Shown here in pieces: positions 41,027 to 50,218 of a DNA stretch of 64,000 bases (position 1 is its first letter; each line of letters opens with the position of its first letter). The stretch covers positions 930,001 through 994,000 of the forward strand of contig NZ_SODM01000001.1 in NCBI RefSeq assembly GCF_004368785.1, read 5' to 3'. The position numbers and the translations under genes are program-made. Origin of the DNA: Flavobacterium sp. 270 (GTDB lineage: Bacteria; Bacteroidota; Bacteroidia; Flavobacteriales; Flavobacteriaceae). Below the pieces are notes generated by a model. The model made no database searches. It saw only the letters and a program-made list of their open reading frames with translations, and had not been told where the DNA came from.

Positions 41027-41746
41027 ATGAAAAATCCAGATAAAATATTAACAAATATTCATAACAGACAATATCCGCTGCCAAAGAAGAAATGGAAATA
41101 TTTTCAGCAATGGCATAAAACCATTTTTGTACATTGGGAAGTGCCTGTTTACTTTTTAGAAGAATATATTCCAGAGGGAATTGAATTGGATACTTATCAA
41201 AACATGGCCTGGGTTTCTCTGGTAGCTTTTGAAGTAAAAAATATGAGATTGAGAAACCTTCCTCCTTTCCCTTTTATATCTAATTTTCACGAAGTAAACC
41301 TAAGAACATATGTTATTAAAGATGATAAACCTGGTATTTATATGTTTTCAATTGAAACAGACAAACTAGCTGAAGTCTTACTTACACGAATATTTATTGG
41401 ACTTCCCTACCAAAAGTCTAAAATAAAGAGAACATCAAGTCGGTTTGTTTCTAATAATAAAACGCTAAAACAAAATCTGGATCTTACAATTGGAAAAATC
41501 AGACCTCAAAAAGAAAAAACGGCATTAGACTTCTGGCTTACTGAAAGACATGCCCTGTATGATTATACGTGCAATAAACTCTTCAGGTTTGATATACATC
41601 ATACACAATGGGACCTACAGGAATTGGATGTTACTGTAAATGATATTTGTTACAAAGCAGGAAAATATAATACCAGCATCTTGCCGGACAAAGTTCAATA
41701 TGCGGAAAAGACTGATGTGGTTTTATGGGGAAAGGTTGCCATCTAG
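41027..41746 (+). CDS. DUF2071 (YqjF-like) protein
   Basis: A 239-residue DUF2071 protein. It has FVHWEVPVYFLEEYIPEGIELDTY in two short conserved pieces, AWVSLVAFEVKNMR, FHEVNLRTYV and late ERHALYDYTCNKLFRFDIHH. Family function is unknown. The ATG at 41027 is used because the frame extends only to a TTG nine bases earlier. It is followed by about 730 bp without a gene. Confidence 0.9.
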   Translation: MKNPDKILTNIHNRQYPLPKKKWKYFQQWHKTIFVHWEVPVYFLEEYIPEGIELDTYQNMAWVSLVAFEVKNMRLRNLPPFPFISNFHEVNLRTYVIKDDKPGIYMFSIETDKLAEVLLTRIFIGLPYQKSKIKRTSSRFVSNNKTLKQNLDLTIGKIRPQKEKTALDFWLTERHALYDYTCNKLFRFDIHHTQWDLQELDVTVNDICYKAGKYNTSILPDKVQYAEKTDVVLWGKVAI

Positions 41747-42026
41747 CATAAAAATAAATCCAAGGATCTATTTAATTATTCAAATAAAAAATCCTTCGCT
41801 TGTACCAACCTTTACAATGAGACCATTATATGGCTGGTATAAATTAGTTATAGGACATAACTGAAAAACCGATAGAATTCAACTCCACCAGCAGATCGGA
41901 AGATGTGAGTATGGACAGCCGCCTGCCGTACCGGCAGGAACATAAAATTAGCCTGACCAGATTAAGATTAACAATTAGGAAGTTTTTTTATTTGATTGTT
42001 GTGGGCCAATTTGCATCTATCCAAAA

Positions 42027-42142
42027 CAGGGCTGATCAGCAGCCCTAGCCCCGATGGAAGTGAAAATCCTTTTGTGCCGGGGCTGGGCACAAAAGATTGC
42101 AGCGTATAGCGGGAAAAAGCTCCTAAAAATAATATTAGACCT
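42027..42142 (+). repeat. dispersed repeat, copy 1
   Basis: Starts with a hairpin AGGGCTG/CAGCCCT, then TAGCCCCGATGGAAGTG. A second hairpin has ten paired bases (CTTTTGTGCC/GGCACAAAAG), followed by ATTGCAGCGTATAGCGGGA and a tail CTCCTAAAAATAATATTAGACC. Four other copies lie in this window. The rest of the gap from 41747 to 42481 shows no gene, only a short GCCGTACCGGC palindrome-like piece near 41923-41937. Confidence 0.8.
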
Positions 42143-42165
42143 CAAAAACAGTAGTATATACAATT

Positions 42166-42250
42166 GACCCGGGCCTGGGCACAAAAGATTACTTCACCGG
42201 TCAGTCGGCGCTCCGGTACAGCGTATAGCGGCAAGAGAGCCCCTAAAAAA
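42166..42250 (+). repeat. dispersed repeat, copy 2 (3' half)
   Basis: Begins at GGGCCTGGGCACAAAAGATT and continues ACTTCACCGGTCAGTCGGCG to AGCGTATAGCGGCAAGAG. It lacks the 5' half and follows copy 1 by 24 bp, so the two are in tandem. Confidence 0.75.
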
Positions 42251-42481
42251 TGATATGACCGCTCTGGGTTTATTTCAAGAATCTCTGTTGCTCAATATGA
42301 TGGGCAATGCCCTCTTTGGGATGGAAACCATCATCAAAAATAAATCATTGCTGCAAAATTCTGATTATTCCACAGCGCTGTAAAATTTTTATATTGGAAT
42401 TATGAAACAATCTTTTATATTTACGTAACACCTTAAAACTGAATTAAAGATATTTTCGTTCTAATCTAAACTCACCCACCA

Positions 42482-43993
42482 ATGTATGATAACCTTATAC
42501 TTTTGAAAGACATTGTGGATAATACCCCTCTGCCTATAGCTGTTTATACCGGAGAAGAACTCCGGATAGCACTGGCCAACCCTGCCATGATCAAAACCTG
42601 GGGGAAAGGAGAGGATGTAATGGGGAAAAATTATCTCGAGATCCTTCCCGAAATTGGAAATCAGCTGATCTTTGACCAGGCACTCGGCGTATTTAAAACC
42701 GGGACTGCTTTTCATGCCAAGGACAAAAAGGTAGAGCTGATCATTGACGGGGTTTTAAAAACTTTTTATTTCAACTACAGCTTTATCCCCCTTTTTGACG
42801 CCCAGAAAAACATCTATGGCGTAATGAATACCGGTGTGGATGTAACGGACCTGCACCAGGCCAGAGAGCAGGTGCAGAATTCAGACCATTGGCTGCGTAT
42901 GGCCGTCGGCTCCTCGGGCATGGGAACCTACCAGATCGACCTTGCGAGCAAAAAAATCACAACCTGCGGCAATTTCAATATCATCTGGTCCATAGAAGGG
43001 GAAGTTACCAATGAGCAGCTTATTGCCAGACTGCATCCCGAGGACCAAAAACTCCGTGAAGAAGCGCACCAGCAGGCGCAGACAACGGGAAAAATATCCT
43101 ACGAGGCCAGAATTGTACATGATGACGGCTCTCTTCGCTGGGTAAAGATAGACGGCAAAATCATCAAGGATGAAAATGGAAACCCCACCACCATCATTGG
43201 CATTGTTCAGGATATCCACGAGCAGAAAGCCTTTGAGCAGGAGCTCAAAAGACAGGTTGCCCAAAATACAGAGGAGCTGCAAAGATCCAATGATGACCTG
43301 CTGCATTTCGCCGGAGTGGTGAGCCATGACCTTAAAGAGCCTGTGCGAAAAATAAAAACCTTTAACAGTCTTCTCAGAGGAGAACTGCAGACCCTTTTTA
43401 ATGAAAATGCAGAAAAGTACCTGGATAAAGTAGATCAGTCCGCCCAGAGAATGCAGACGATCATCGAAGGCATCCTTGCCTACTCGACACTGGACAAAAG
43501 AGCACAGCCTGTTGAGGAAATAAACCTTGACCTGGTCATTGAAAATATCAAAACCGATCTGGAACTGATCATAAATGAAAAAGGAGCCATTCTGGTGATA
43601 AGTGAGCTTCCCCAGATCCAGGGGGCGCCTATCCTTATCCACCAGCTTTTTTACAACCTGATACATAACGCGCTGAAGTTCTCAAAAGCCGATGAGCCGC
43701 CGCGGGTGATCATCACTTCTACTATTATAAACAATCCACAAGGCATTGAGGTGCTGGAAATAAAAATAAAGGACAACGGCATTGGACTGGATCCCGTTTT
43801 TGCCGAGAAAATATTCACGGCCTTTGAAAGGCTGCACTCCAAGGACGAGTTCGAAGGAAACGGTCTCGGACTTGCCCTGTGCCGAAAAATAGCCAAAAGG
43901 CACAATGGTTCCATTACAGCTGGCGGGGAGAAAGACAATGGCGCTGAATTTACAGTGACCCTTCCTTTAAAACAGGCAGATGATTATATTTAG
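42482..43993 (+). CDS. PAS-domain sensor histidine kinase
   Basis: A 503-residue kinase without membrane helices. PAS1 (about 5-125) is followed by a PAS/PAC unit (about 135-255) with IIGIVQDIHEQKAF at its end. HisKA at about 270-335 has the phospho-acceptor His in GVVSHDLKEPVRK. HATPase has NLIHNALKFS, KDNGIGLD and GNGLGLALCRK. No receiver domain is attached and no regulator adjoins. The gene is flanked on both sides by copies of the dispersed repeat and is clearly more GC-rich than the genes before 41.7 kb. It may signal to one of the stand-alone receivers, which is a guess. Confidence 0.93.
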   Translation: MYDNLILLKDIVDNTPLPIAVYTGEELRIALANPAMIKTWGKGEDVMGKNYLEILPEIGNQLIFDQALGVFKTGTAFHAKDKKVELIIDGVLKTFYFNYSFIPLFDAQKNIYGVMNTGVDVTDLHQAREQVQNSDHWLRMAVGSSGMGTYQIDLASKKITTCGNFNIIWSIEGEVTNEQLIARLHPEDQKLREEAHQQAQTTGKISYEARIVHDDGSLRWVKIDGKIIKDENGNPTTIIGIVQDIHEQKAFEQELKRQVAQNTEELQRSNDDLLHFAGVVSHDLKEPVRKIKTFNSLLRGELQTLFNENAEKYLDKVDQSAQRMQTIIEGILAYSTLDKRAQPVEEINLDLVIENIKTDLELIINEKGAILVISELPQIQGAPILIHQLFYNLIHNALKFSKADEPPRVIITSTIINNPQGIEVLEIKIKDNGIGLDPVFAEKIFTAFERLHSKDEFEGNGLGLALCRKIAKRHNGSITAGGEKDNGAEFTVTLPLKQADDYI

Positions 43994-44169
43994 AAGCTTT
44001 TAAATAAATTAAAAAATTCCCATCGCCTATACTGCTTTTCAAATTGTGAATTTCAATTTGCAGATCATTCAACATATACTAAAAAGTTTTTAAGTAAACA
44101 TAAAATGGAAGATTATGTTTATGGACAGCCCGCCCTGTACTTAATTGTATCTGGCGGGTTTATCAAAAA

Positions 44170-44297
44170 TGGGCTCCTCAGCAGCCCCAGCCCCGATAGA
44201 AGTGGAAATCCTTTTGTGCCGGCGTTCGTCGCAAAAGATTGCTTCGCCAGTTCGCATGCGCTCGGGTGAAACGTATAGCGGGAAGAGCTCCAAAAAG
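44170..44297 (+). repeat. dispersed repeat, copy 3
   Basis: GGGCTCCTCAGCAGCCCC then AGCCCCGATAGAAGTGGAAA and CCTTTTGTGCCGG. A GATTGCTTCGCCAGTTCGC submodule is inserted before ACGTATAGCGGGAAGAGCTCC. It is the only structured element in the gap 43994-44682, apart from a small GCCCAATT/AATTGGGC palindrome at 44554-44570. Confidence 0.8.
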
Positions 44298-44682
44298 ACA
44301 GCATTATTTTCCCACAGCAAAACAAAGATTCCCTAATGCCCAAAAAAAAAGCTCTTGGATGCATTTCGATGTGCACAACCATGATGCTGGCTGCAGAAAC
44401 CACTGATCTATCGTTTTTCCCACAGCCGCACGTTTTATAAAGTTCCCGATCAGCCGCCTCAAACCAAATTAAAAGAACTTTCCTGTTTTCTTCCATAATG
44501 CAAAAAAATAGCTTGATCAAATACAAATAGAATTATTTATTTAAAAACACAAAGCCCAATTCAATTGGGCATTATATCTGAATAACATCACAGCATCTGG
44601 ATAAATTGTCCCGGCATAAAAAAACAGATAAGAATCCCAGATAAAAAACCACTACCTTTAAATCAGCGAACAGTAATCGAAA

Positions 44683-45102
44683 ATGGATAGATTTTTTGAA
44701 AAATTAACCTCTCATCTGGCAAAAAATCCCAGACGACTTTTCTTAATTGACTCTGCGGGGGCTCTGCTAACCGCTGTGCTGCTCTGTGGAGTGCTTTCAA
44801 ATCTAAGCCCCTATATTGGCATGCCCAAGACAACACTGGATTTACTCTTCTCCATAGCGGCTTGTTTCTGGCTTTACTCATCGGTCTGCTTTTTATTTTT
44901 AAAAACACAATGGACGCTTTACATCAGACTAATTAGTTTTGCCAATTTACTGTACTGCGCGCTGACCATTGCCTTTTTATTCATTCATTACAACAAGCTT
45001 ACAATTCTTGATTTTACATACTTTTTAACTGAAACAGCAATCATCTGCCTGCTTGTTTATACAGAGCTTAGCGTATCGGGAAAAATTCTAAACAAGCGGT
45101 AA
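44683..45102 (+). CDS. four-helix membrane protein, unknown
   Basis: A 139-residue protein with a charged N-terminus (MDRFFEKLTSHLAKNPRR) and about four membrane segments (LLTAVLLCGVLSNL, LLFSIAACFWLYSSVCFLF, LISFANLLYCALTIAFLFI, FLTETAIICLLVYTEL). It resembles small Bacteroidota membrane proteins annotated only as hypothetical. It lies 125 bp before the ClC gene and could share its transcript. Confidence 0.7.
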   Translation: MDRFFEKLTSHLAKNPRRLFLIDSAGALLTAVLLCGVLSNLSPYIGMPKTTLDLLFSIAACFWLYSSVCFLFLKTQWTLYIRLISFANLLYCALTIAFLFIHYNKLTILDFTYFLTETAIICLLVYTELSVSGKILNKR

Positions 45103-45226
45103 TGGCAGTCAAATTATCTCGCGCCGTAAACCCCGCCTTTAAAATTAGCATTACATTAACGTTTGGTTTTTCCCAGAAACCCCTTTGAAGAGGTAACTTT
45201 GCGATTCTACAATACAATTTAGTAAA

Positions 45227-47011
45227 ATGTTCAAAAAACAATTCGTAAAGGCCAAAAACCTGCTGATCTGGGGACAGGAAAAATTAACCAAAAAACAGTT
45301 TATTTTTCTCTCCAGTGTCCTTATCGGAATTATTTCCGCCTTTGCCGTGATCTTCTTAAAAGCCTTTGCGCACTGGGTCTATTCTTTTGCAACCTATATC
45401 AACGGCACCTTAAAGCTGAGTTTTATAAACAGCATCCTGCCGGTTATTGGTATCCTTTTAACTGTTTTTGTGGTGAAAAGAGTACTCGGTGGCACCCTGG
45501 AGAAAGAGACTTCACAGATTTTATATATTGTGGCCAGAAAAGCCAGCATTATTCCCAAAAAACAGATGTATGCCCAGATTATCACCAGCTCGCTCACCGT
45601 AGGGCTTGGAGGATCTGCAGGACTGGAAAGCCCCATTGTGATCACAGGCGCCGCTTTTGGCTCCAATTTTGCCCAGCAGTTCAAGTTAAGCTACCAGGAA
45701 CGCACGCTGCTCATTGGCTGCGGTGTGGCCGCCGGTATAGCGGCCGCCTTTAATGCGCCGATTGCCGGGGTGCTCTTTGCTATCGAGGTGCTGCTGGTGG
45801 ATGTCACCATTTCGGCCTTTACCCCTATTATGATTGCAGCTGCCACCGGAACACTGGTTTCCACCATAGTGCTTAATGAGAATATACTGCTGACCTTCAG
45901 GGAAAAACAGACTTTTGATTACCATAATATTCCCTTTTACGTCTTGATGGGGCTTTTCACGGGTTTTATTGCTGTTTTTTACGCCCGGAAATTTTTAAAA
46001 ACCGAGCACTATTTTGCCCATTTAAAACTTGGCATCTATAAAAAAGCGCTAATCGGAGCCTGCGTTTTAGGACTGATGATCTTTATATTTCCCACTCTTT
46101 TTGGTGAAGGGTACGAAAGCATTAAAACCCTGGCCGATAAAGAGCCCGGAAAACTTCTGGAAAACACGCTCTTTGGAGATTATGCGAGCAACAGCTGGGT
46201 ACTGCTGGCCTTTGTTGGTTTTTCAATGATGCTCAAGGCATTTGCCTCGGGAATAACTTTGGGAAGCGGCGGTAACGGCGGTAATTTCGCCCCTTCGCTC
46301 TTTCTTGGATCTTACGCCGGATATTTCTTTTCCAAGTTTTTAAACCTTACCGGCCTTACTGATCTGCCTGTCAGCAACTTTACCCTTGTGGGGATGGCAG
46401 GGATCCTCAGCGGCCTGTTTCATGCGCCGCTAACGGCTATTTTCCTTATCGCTGAGATAACAGGAGGATACGATCTGATGATTCCCCTTATGATTGTAGC
46501 CTCTGTGAGTTTTGCTGTTTCCAAGCGTTTTGAAAAACACTCGCTGGATGTAAAGAACCTGGCAAAAAAAGGAAATGTTTTTACCGGCAACAAGGATACC
46601 AATATCCTGTGCACCCTTGAAATTGAAGACCTTGTAAAAAAAGATTATCTTACTGTAGAGAGCAGTCAAAACCTTGAAAATGTTGCCGATCTTCTCGCGC
46701 ACTCCGATCAGGTTATTTTTGGGGTTGTAAACGGTGAAAATGACCTGCAGGGACTGGTGTATTTTAATGATATAAGGGAGGTGATTTTCGATAATCTCAA
46801 AGCGGAAAATATCCTGGTAAAAGATATAATGGTACAGCCCATTCAGACTGCGGACCTCTTTGACAGCATGCAGACCGTTATGAACAAGTTTGAAAAAAGC
46901 AATAAGGCCTTCCTGCCGGTGCTTAAAAACGGGAAGTACTATGGTTTTATAACCAAATCAGATGTACTGGAATCGTATCGAAACAGGCTAAAATCAATGA
47001 TTTTTGAATAA
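45227..47011 (+). CDS. ClC-type chloride transporter/channel with tandem CBS domains
   Basis: A 594-residue membrane protein. The ClC core has the first selectivity segment as GGSAGLESPIV (the GREGP equivalent, keeping the gating Glu), GVAAGIAAAFNAPIAG, and the GGNFAPSLFLG segment. Ten or more helices fill residues 25-430. The C-terminal 150 residues form two CBS domains (near YLTVESSQNLENVADL and ILVKDIMVQPIQ), which usually sense nucleotides. Retention of the Glu suggests a chloride/proton antiporter rather than a channel, but that is by analogy. Located in the GC-richer block. Confidence 0.95.
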   Translation: MFKKQFVKAKNLLIWGQEKLTKKQFIFLSSVLIGIISAFAVIFLKAFAHWVYSFATYINGTLKLSFINSILPVIGILLTVFVVKRVLGGTLEKETSQILYIVARKASIIPKKQMYAQIITSSLTVGLGGSAGLESPIVITGAAFGSNFAQQFKLSYQERTLLIGCGVAAGIAAAFNAPIAGVLFAIEVLLVDVTISAFTPIMIAAATGTLVSTIVLNENILLTFREKQTFDYHNIPFYVLMGLFTGFIAVFYARKFLKTEHYFAHLKLGIYKKALIGACVLGLMIFIFPTLFGEGYESIKTLADKEPGKLLENTLFGDYASNSWVLLAFVGFSMMLKAFASGITLGSGGNGGNFAPSLFLGSYAGYFFSKFLNLTGLTDLPVSNFTLVGMAGILSGLFHAPLTAIFLIAEITGGYDLMIPLMIVASVSFAVSKRFEKHSLDVKNLAKKGNVFTGNKDTNILCTLEIEDLVKKDYLTVESSQNLENVADLLAHSDQVIFGVVNGENDLQGLVYFNDIREVIFDNLKAENILVKDIMVQPIQTADLFDSMQTVMNKFEKSNKAFLPVLKNGKYYGFITKSDVLESYRNRLKSMIFE

Positions 47012-47154
47012 AACCTTCCTTGTATAAGCATCACTCAAACTGGCTTTGAGCTGTCATTTGCCCAATTTCAATAAATAATTTATTAAAATTAGTCTTATCT
47101 TAGCAATGCATGCCAAAAATAAGGCATTACAAAGCCCTGCTAATTTTATAGATT

Positions 47155-48465
47155 ATGAGAAAAATTACAGACCTGCTCAACCTTCGAGACGGAGAAGATG
47201 ACAGGGTAAAAACCCTGGAAGCGGTAAAGAACAATATAACGTTCAAAGGAGCAAACCTTTGGATTTTAGCCTGCGCCATTATTGTCGCCTCGGTTGGGTT
47301 AAATGTAAACTCAACAGCTGTGATTATCGGGGCAATGCTCATATCCCCTCTTATGGGACCCATTGTGGGGGCCGGATTCGCATTGGGTATTTATGATTTT
47401 TCATTGCTGAAAAGATCACTCAAAAATTTACTGACTGCAACAGTAGTAAGCCTGGTGGTTTCGACCTTATATTTTTACCTTAGTCCCTTCAAGGATGTGC
47501 AGTCCGAACTGCTGGCCAGGACTTCCCCAAATATCTATGATATCCTTATTGCCTTTTTCGGGGGTGTTGTGGGAGTGATTGCCGTTACAAGGTCAGAAAA
47601 AGGCAATCCAATTCCCGGAGTGGCTATTGCAACTGCCCTTATGCCGCCCCTGTGTACGGCCGGTTACGGGATTGCCACCGCGCAGTGGACGTTTTTTTTA
47701 GGGGCCTTTTATCTCTACTGCATCAACTGCGTCTTTATAGGAATTGCTACTTTTTTAATCATTAAATACCTTAACTACCCGGCCGTTAAACAGGTGGATG
47801 AAAAACACCAAAAACGGGTAAAGTATACCATTGCTTTTTTAATAACAGTTATGCTCGTTCCCAGCAGTTATCTGGCTTACTCGCTGTACAGGGAGCAGCA
47901 GTTCAAAAAAAATGCAGATCTTTTCATTGAGCGTGAATTCACCAATAAAGGATATACCATAGTGTATAAAAAAACTGATTTTACCCCTAAAGCTAAAAAA
48001 CTCGAGCTGGCTTTCCTCTCCAGACGGTTTTCTGAATCAGAAATAAAAGAGCTTAAAGATAAAATGAGCCAAAATAAATACCTGGCCGGCACACAGTTGC
48101 AGATCCGTCAGGACAGCACTGACCGCTTCAATGCTTTAAAGGGCGATATCCTGAGCCAGATTAAAAGCAGTGAGAATGAGATGAACGTCAAGGACGTTAA
48201 GATCATGCAGCTGGAAAAGCAGCTGAGAAAGAACAAATTTGACAATCGTCAGATCTTAAAAGAAACCAGGGCTTTATTTCCCGAGGTAAGTTCACTCTCC
48301 ATCAATAAAAGCAGCCTTGTTAATCAAAAAGACAGCATTACAACGATAACGGCCGTTATCTATGACGGCGCTAAAACTCTAAGTCCGGCCCAGAGCGACA
48401 AACTCAAGCTGTGGCTCAATGAGCGCCTGCTGGTAAAAGATGTGGAACTTTTCAAGAAACATTAA
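47155..48465 (+). CDS. DUF389 membrane protein
   Basis: A 436-residue protein. The N-terminal DUF389 membrane region has NSTAVIIGAMLISPLMGPIVG, then FGGVVGVIAVTRSEKG and PIPGVAIATALMPPLCTAGY. These are the family landmarks across about six helices. The C-terminal 180 residues are soluble, with a coiled coil (SSENEMNVKDVKIMQLEKQ). Function unknown; often found beside ion transporters. Its 3' end overlaps the convergent nhaA gene by 14 bp. Confidence 0.92.
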   Translation: MRKITDLLNLRDGEDDRVKTLEAVKNNITFKGANLWILACAIIVASVGLNVNSTAVIIGAMLISPLMGPIVGAGFALGIYDFSLLKRSLKNLLTATVVSLVVSTLYFYLSPFKDVQSELLARTSPNIYDILIAFFGGVVGVIAVTRSEKGNPIPGVAIATALMPPLCTAGYGIATAQWTFFLGAFYLYCINCVFIGIATFLIIKYLNYPAVKQVDEKHQKRVKYTIAFLITVMLVPSSYLAYSLYREQQFKKNADLFIEREFTNKGYTIVYKKTDFTPKAKKLELAFLSRRFSESEIKELKDKMSQNKYLAGTQLQIRQDSTDRFNALKGDILSQIKSSENEMNVKDVKIMQLEKQLRKNKFDNRQILKETRALFPEVSSLSINKSSLVNQKDSITTITAVIYDGAKTLSPAQSDKLKLWLNERLLVKDVELFKKH

Positions 48466-49654
48466 GTATCCCCAAGCGCTTTTTCTGCTTTTTATTGTAC
48501 AGGCTCAAAATACAAAATCCTGAAATACCGGCAATTGTAGAGGCAATGAGTATCGCGAATTTGGCTTCATTTTGATGCAGTGCATCTCCAAAGGAAAGAA
48601 GTGCTATAAAAATCGACATTGTAAATCCGATCCCGCCCAGCAGACCAAGCCCCAGCACATGCATCCAGGTAACAGACTGGGGAAGTTCGGCAATTTTCAG
48701 CTTGACCGACAGCCATGACATTATAAAAATTCCAATGGGTTTGCCTAAAAACAATCCAAGGATAATACCCAGTCCCAGATTACTGAAAAGCCCTGATATC
48801 ATCTCAGATTCAAAGGTGATGTTGGTATTGGCAAGTGCAAAAATGGGCATGATAATAAAATTCACCGGACGGGTCAGGGCATGTTCCAGTTTTTCAAGAG
48901 CAGACTCCGTATCATCCTCAGTAGTGGGCAGTGTTATGGCAACAAGAACACCGGCTATAGTGGCATGAATACCCGAGTGATGAATAAAATACCAGATAAC
49001 TGCTCCGGGGATCAGGTAAAAAAGCAGATTTTTGACACCCATTCGATTAAAGATTATCAATAGGACAAACAATGCCCCTGCATATCCTAAATAGAGAAAA
49101 TTAAGTTCCGAGGAGTAAAATACGGCTATTACTAAAATCGCAATAAGGTCATCGACAATAGCCAGCGCGGCCAGAAATATTTTAAGTCCCGAAGGCACCT
49201 TACTGCCTAAAAGCGATAAAATCCCCAGTGCAAAAGCAATATCGGTAGCCATTGGAATCCCCCAGCCTTTGGCCGTATGCGGATCGCCGTTGTTAAAAAA
49301 GAAATAAATTAAGGCCGGAACCGCTACACCTCCCACTGCGGCAAGCACCGGAAGGGAAGCCTGGGCAAATGAAGAAAGCTCCCCTTCCACTATCTCCCTT
49401 TTTATTTCCAGTCCTACAAGAAGGAAAAAAACAGCCATAAGCCCGTCATTGACCCAGAGTAGGACCGGATATTTTAAATGCAGCGAAGAAGTATGGAATC
49501 CCAGTTCAAAATTAAGCAGTTCCTTAAAACCATCCGACCATCCCGAGTTGGCAATCAAAAGCGATAGAAGTACACAGATTAACAATATGATTCCACCTGC
49601 AGAGGAGGATCGGAAAAAATGAGAAAAGACCTTAAGATTTATGAGTTTTGCCAT
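48452..49654 (-). CDS. nhaA: Na+/H+ antiporter NhaA
   Basis: A 400-residue NhaA-type antiporter. It has GLEIKREIVEGELS near residue 80, MATDIAFALGIL with the functional Asp, LAIVDDLIAILVIA with the adjacent Asp pair, and late GFTMSIFIALLSF. Twelve helices are expected. It exchanges sodium for protons to control cytoplasmic pH and sodium. The overlap with the convergent DUF389 gene at the 3' ends is short (14 bp). Together with ClC and DUF389 it makes an ion-homeostasis group. Confidence 0.97.
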   Translation of the reverse strand: MAKLINLKVFSHFFRSSSAGGIILLICVLLSLLIANSGWSDGFKELLNFELGFHTSSLHLKYPVLLWVNDGLMAVFFLLVGLEIKREIVEGELSSFAQASLPVLAAVGGVAVPALIYFFFNNGDPHTAKGWGIPMATDIAFALGILSLLGSKVPSGLKIFLAALAIVDDLIAILVIAVFYSSELNFLYLGYAGALFVLLIIFNRMGVKNLLFYLIPGAVIWYFIHHSGIHATIAGVLVAITLPTTEDDTESALEKLEHALTRPVNFIIMPIFALANTNITFESEMISGLFSNLGLGIILGLFLGKPIGIFIMSWLSVKLKIAELPQSVTWMHVLGLGLLGGIGFTMSIFIALLSFGDALHQNEAKFAILIASTIAGISGFCILSLYNKKQKKRLGILNVS

Positions 49655-49806
49655 AAATACAAATTTAACCCTTAAAAAATTATTCTCCGAGCTTATTTTA
49701 AAAATTAATCAAATTTAGACCTATCATAACCATAAAATAAGAGAGGCAGCACATACGGTCAATATGTCGTCATATTCCGAACTGTTACCTGCTGGCCATA
49801 AATTTA

Positions 49807-49842
49807 AAAGCCCCCAAAGTCATTAACTTCAGGGGCTTTTTG
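49807..49842 (-). terminator. terminator downstream of the AraC-type remnant
   Basis: AAAAGCCCC/GGGGCTTTT with an inner AAGT/ACTT pairing. T runs lie on both sides, so either orientation is possible; on the minus strand it follows the remnant at 49936-50167. Confidence 0.75.
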
Positions 49843-49935
49843 GATAAAATTTATATTCAGCAGCTCAATTTGACAGAGGGCCTCTTACTGCAGATTTTGA
49901 TTCAAGGCTTATACAGGTTATTCAAATACCTTGCC

Positions 49936-50167
49936 TTATACAACTTTAAAAATTGCTCTCTGGCCTTTTAGCCTTTCATATGCAGTTTTGTATGATCTTA
50001 AATATTCTGATGGAGCTACCCCGGCATGTTTTATAAAAGCCCGGTAGCCGGTCGTCCTGGATTTAAATCCTGAGGCTAAAATCATTTTTCTTTTTGGAAA
50101 TTAGAATGCTTTCCAATTTTGCTAAATAAAAATGTTTTTCTTTAGATGTTAATTTTTCAAATCCCAT
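49936..50167 (-). pseudogene. truncated, frameshifted AraC-type regulator
   Basis: On the minus strand one frame gives MGFEKLTSKEKHFYLAKLE and stops. The neighbouring frame continues MILASGFKSRTTGYRAFIKH and AGVAPSEYLRSYKTAYERL before a stop at 49936. The second part is the end of an AraC helix-turn-helix (GFxSRxxxxRxFxxxxGxxPxEYxR). Only about 75 residues of a normal regulator of 270 or more survive, and the frame is broken, so the gene is dead. The surrounding gap 49655-50218 contains no other gene. Confidence 0.7.
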
Positions 50168-50218
50168 ATTTTATTGATCTAATATCCAAAGCAATACCTA
50201 CCTCATTTAATCCAACTA

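Noticed and set aside
42881..43666. Minus-strand open frame of 261 residues opposite the PAS kinase gene
   Set aside because: It lies wholly within the well-supported kinase gene on the opposite strand, has no recognisable motifs and reflects GC-richer codon use.
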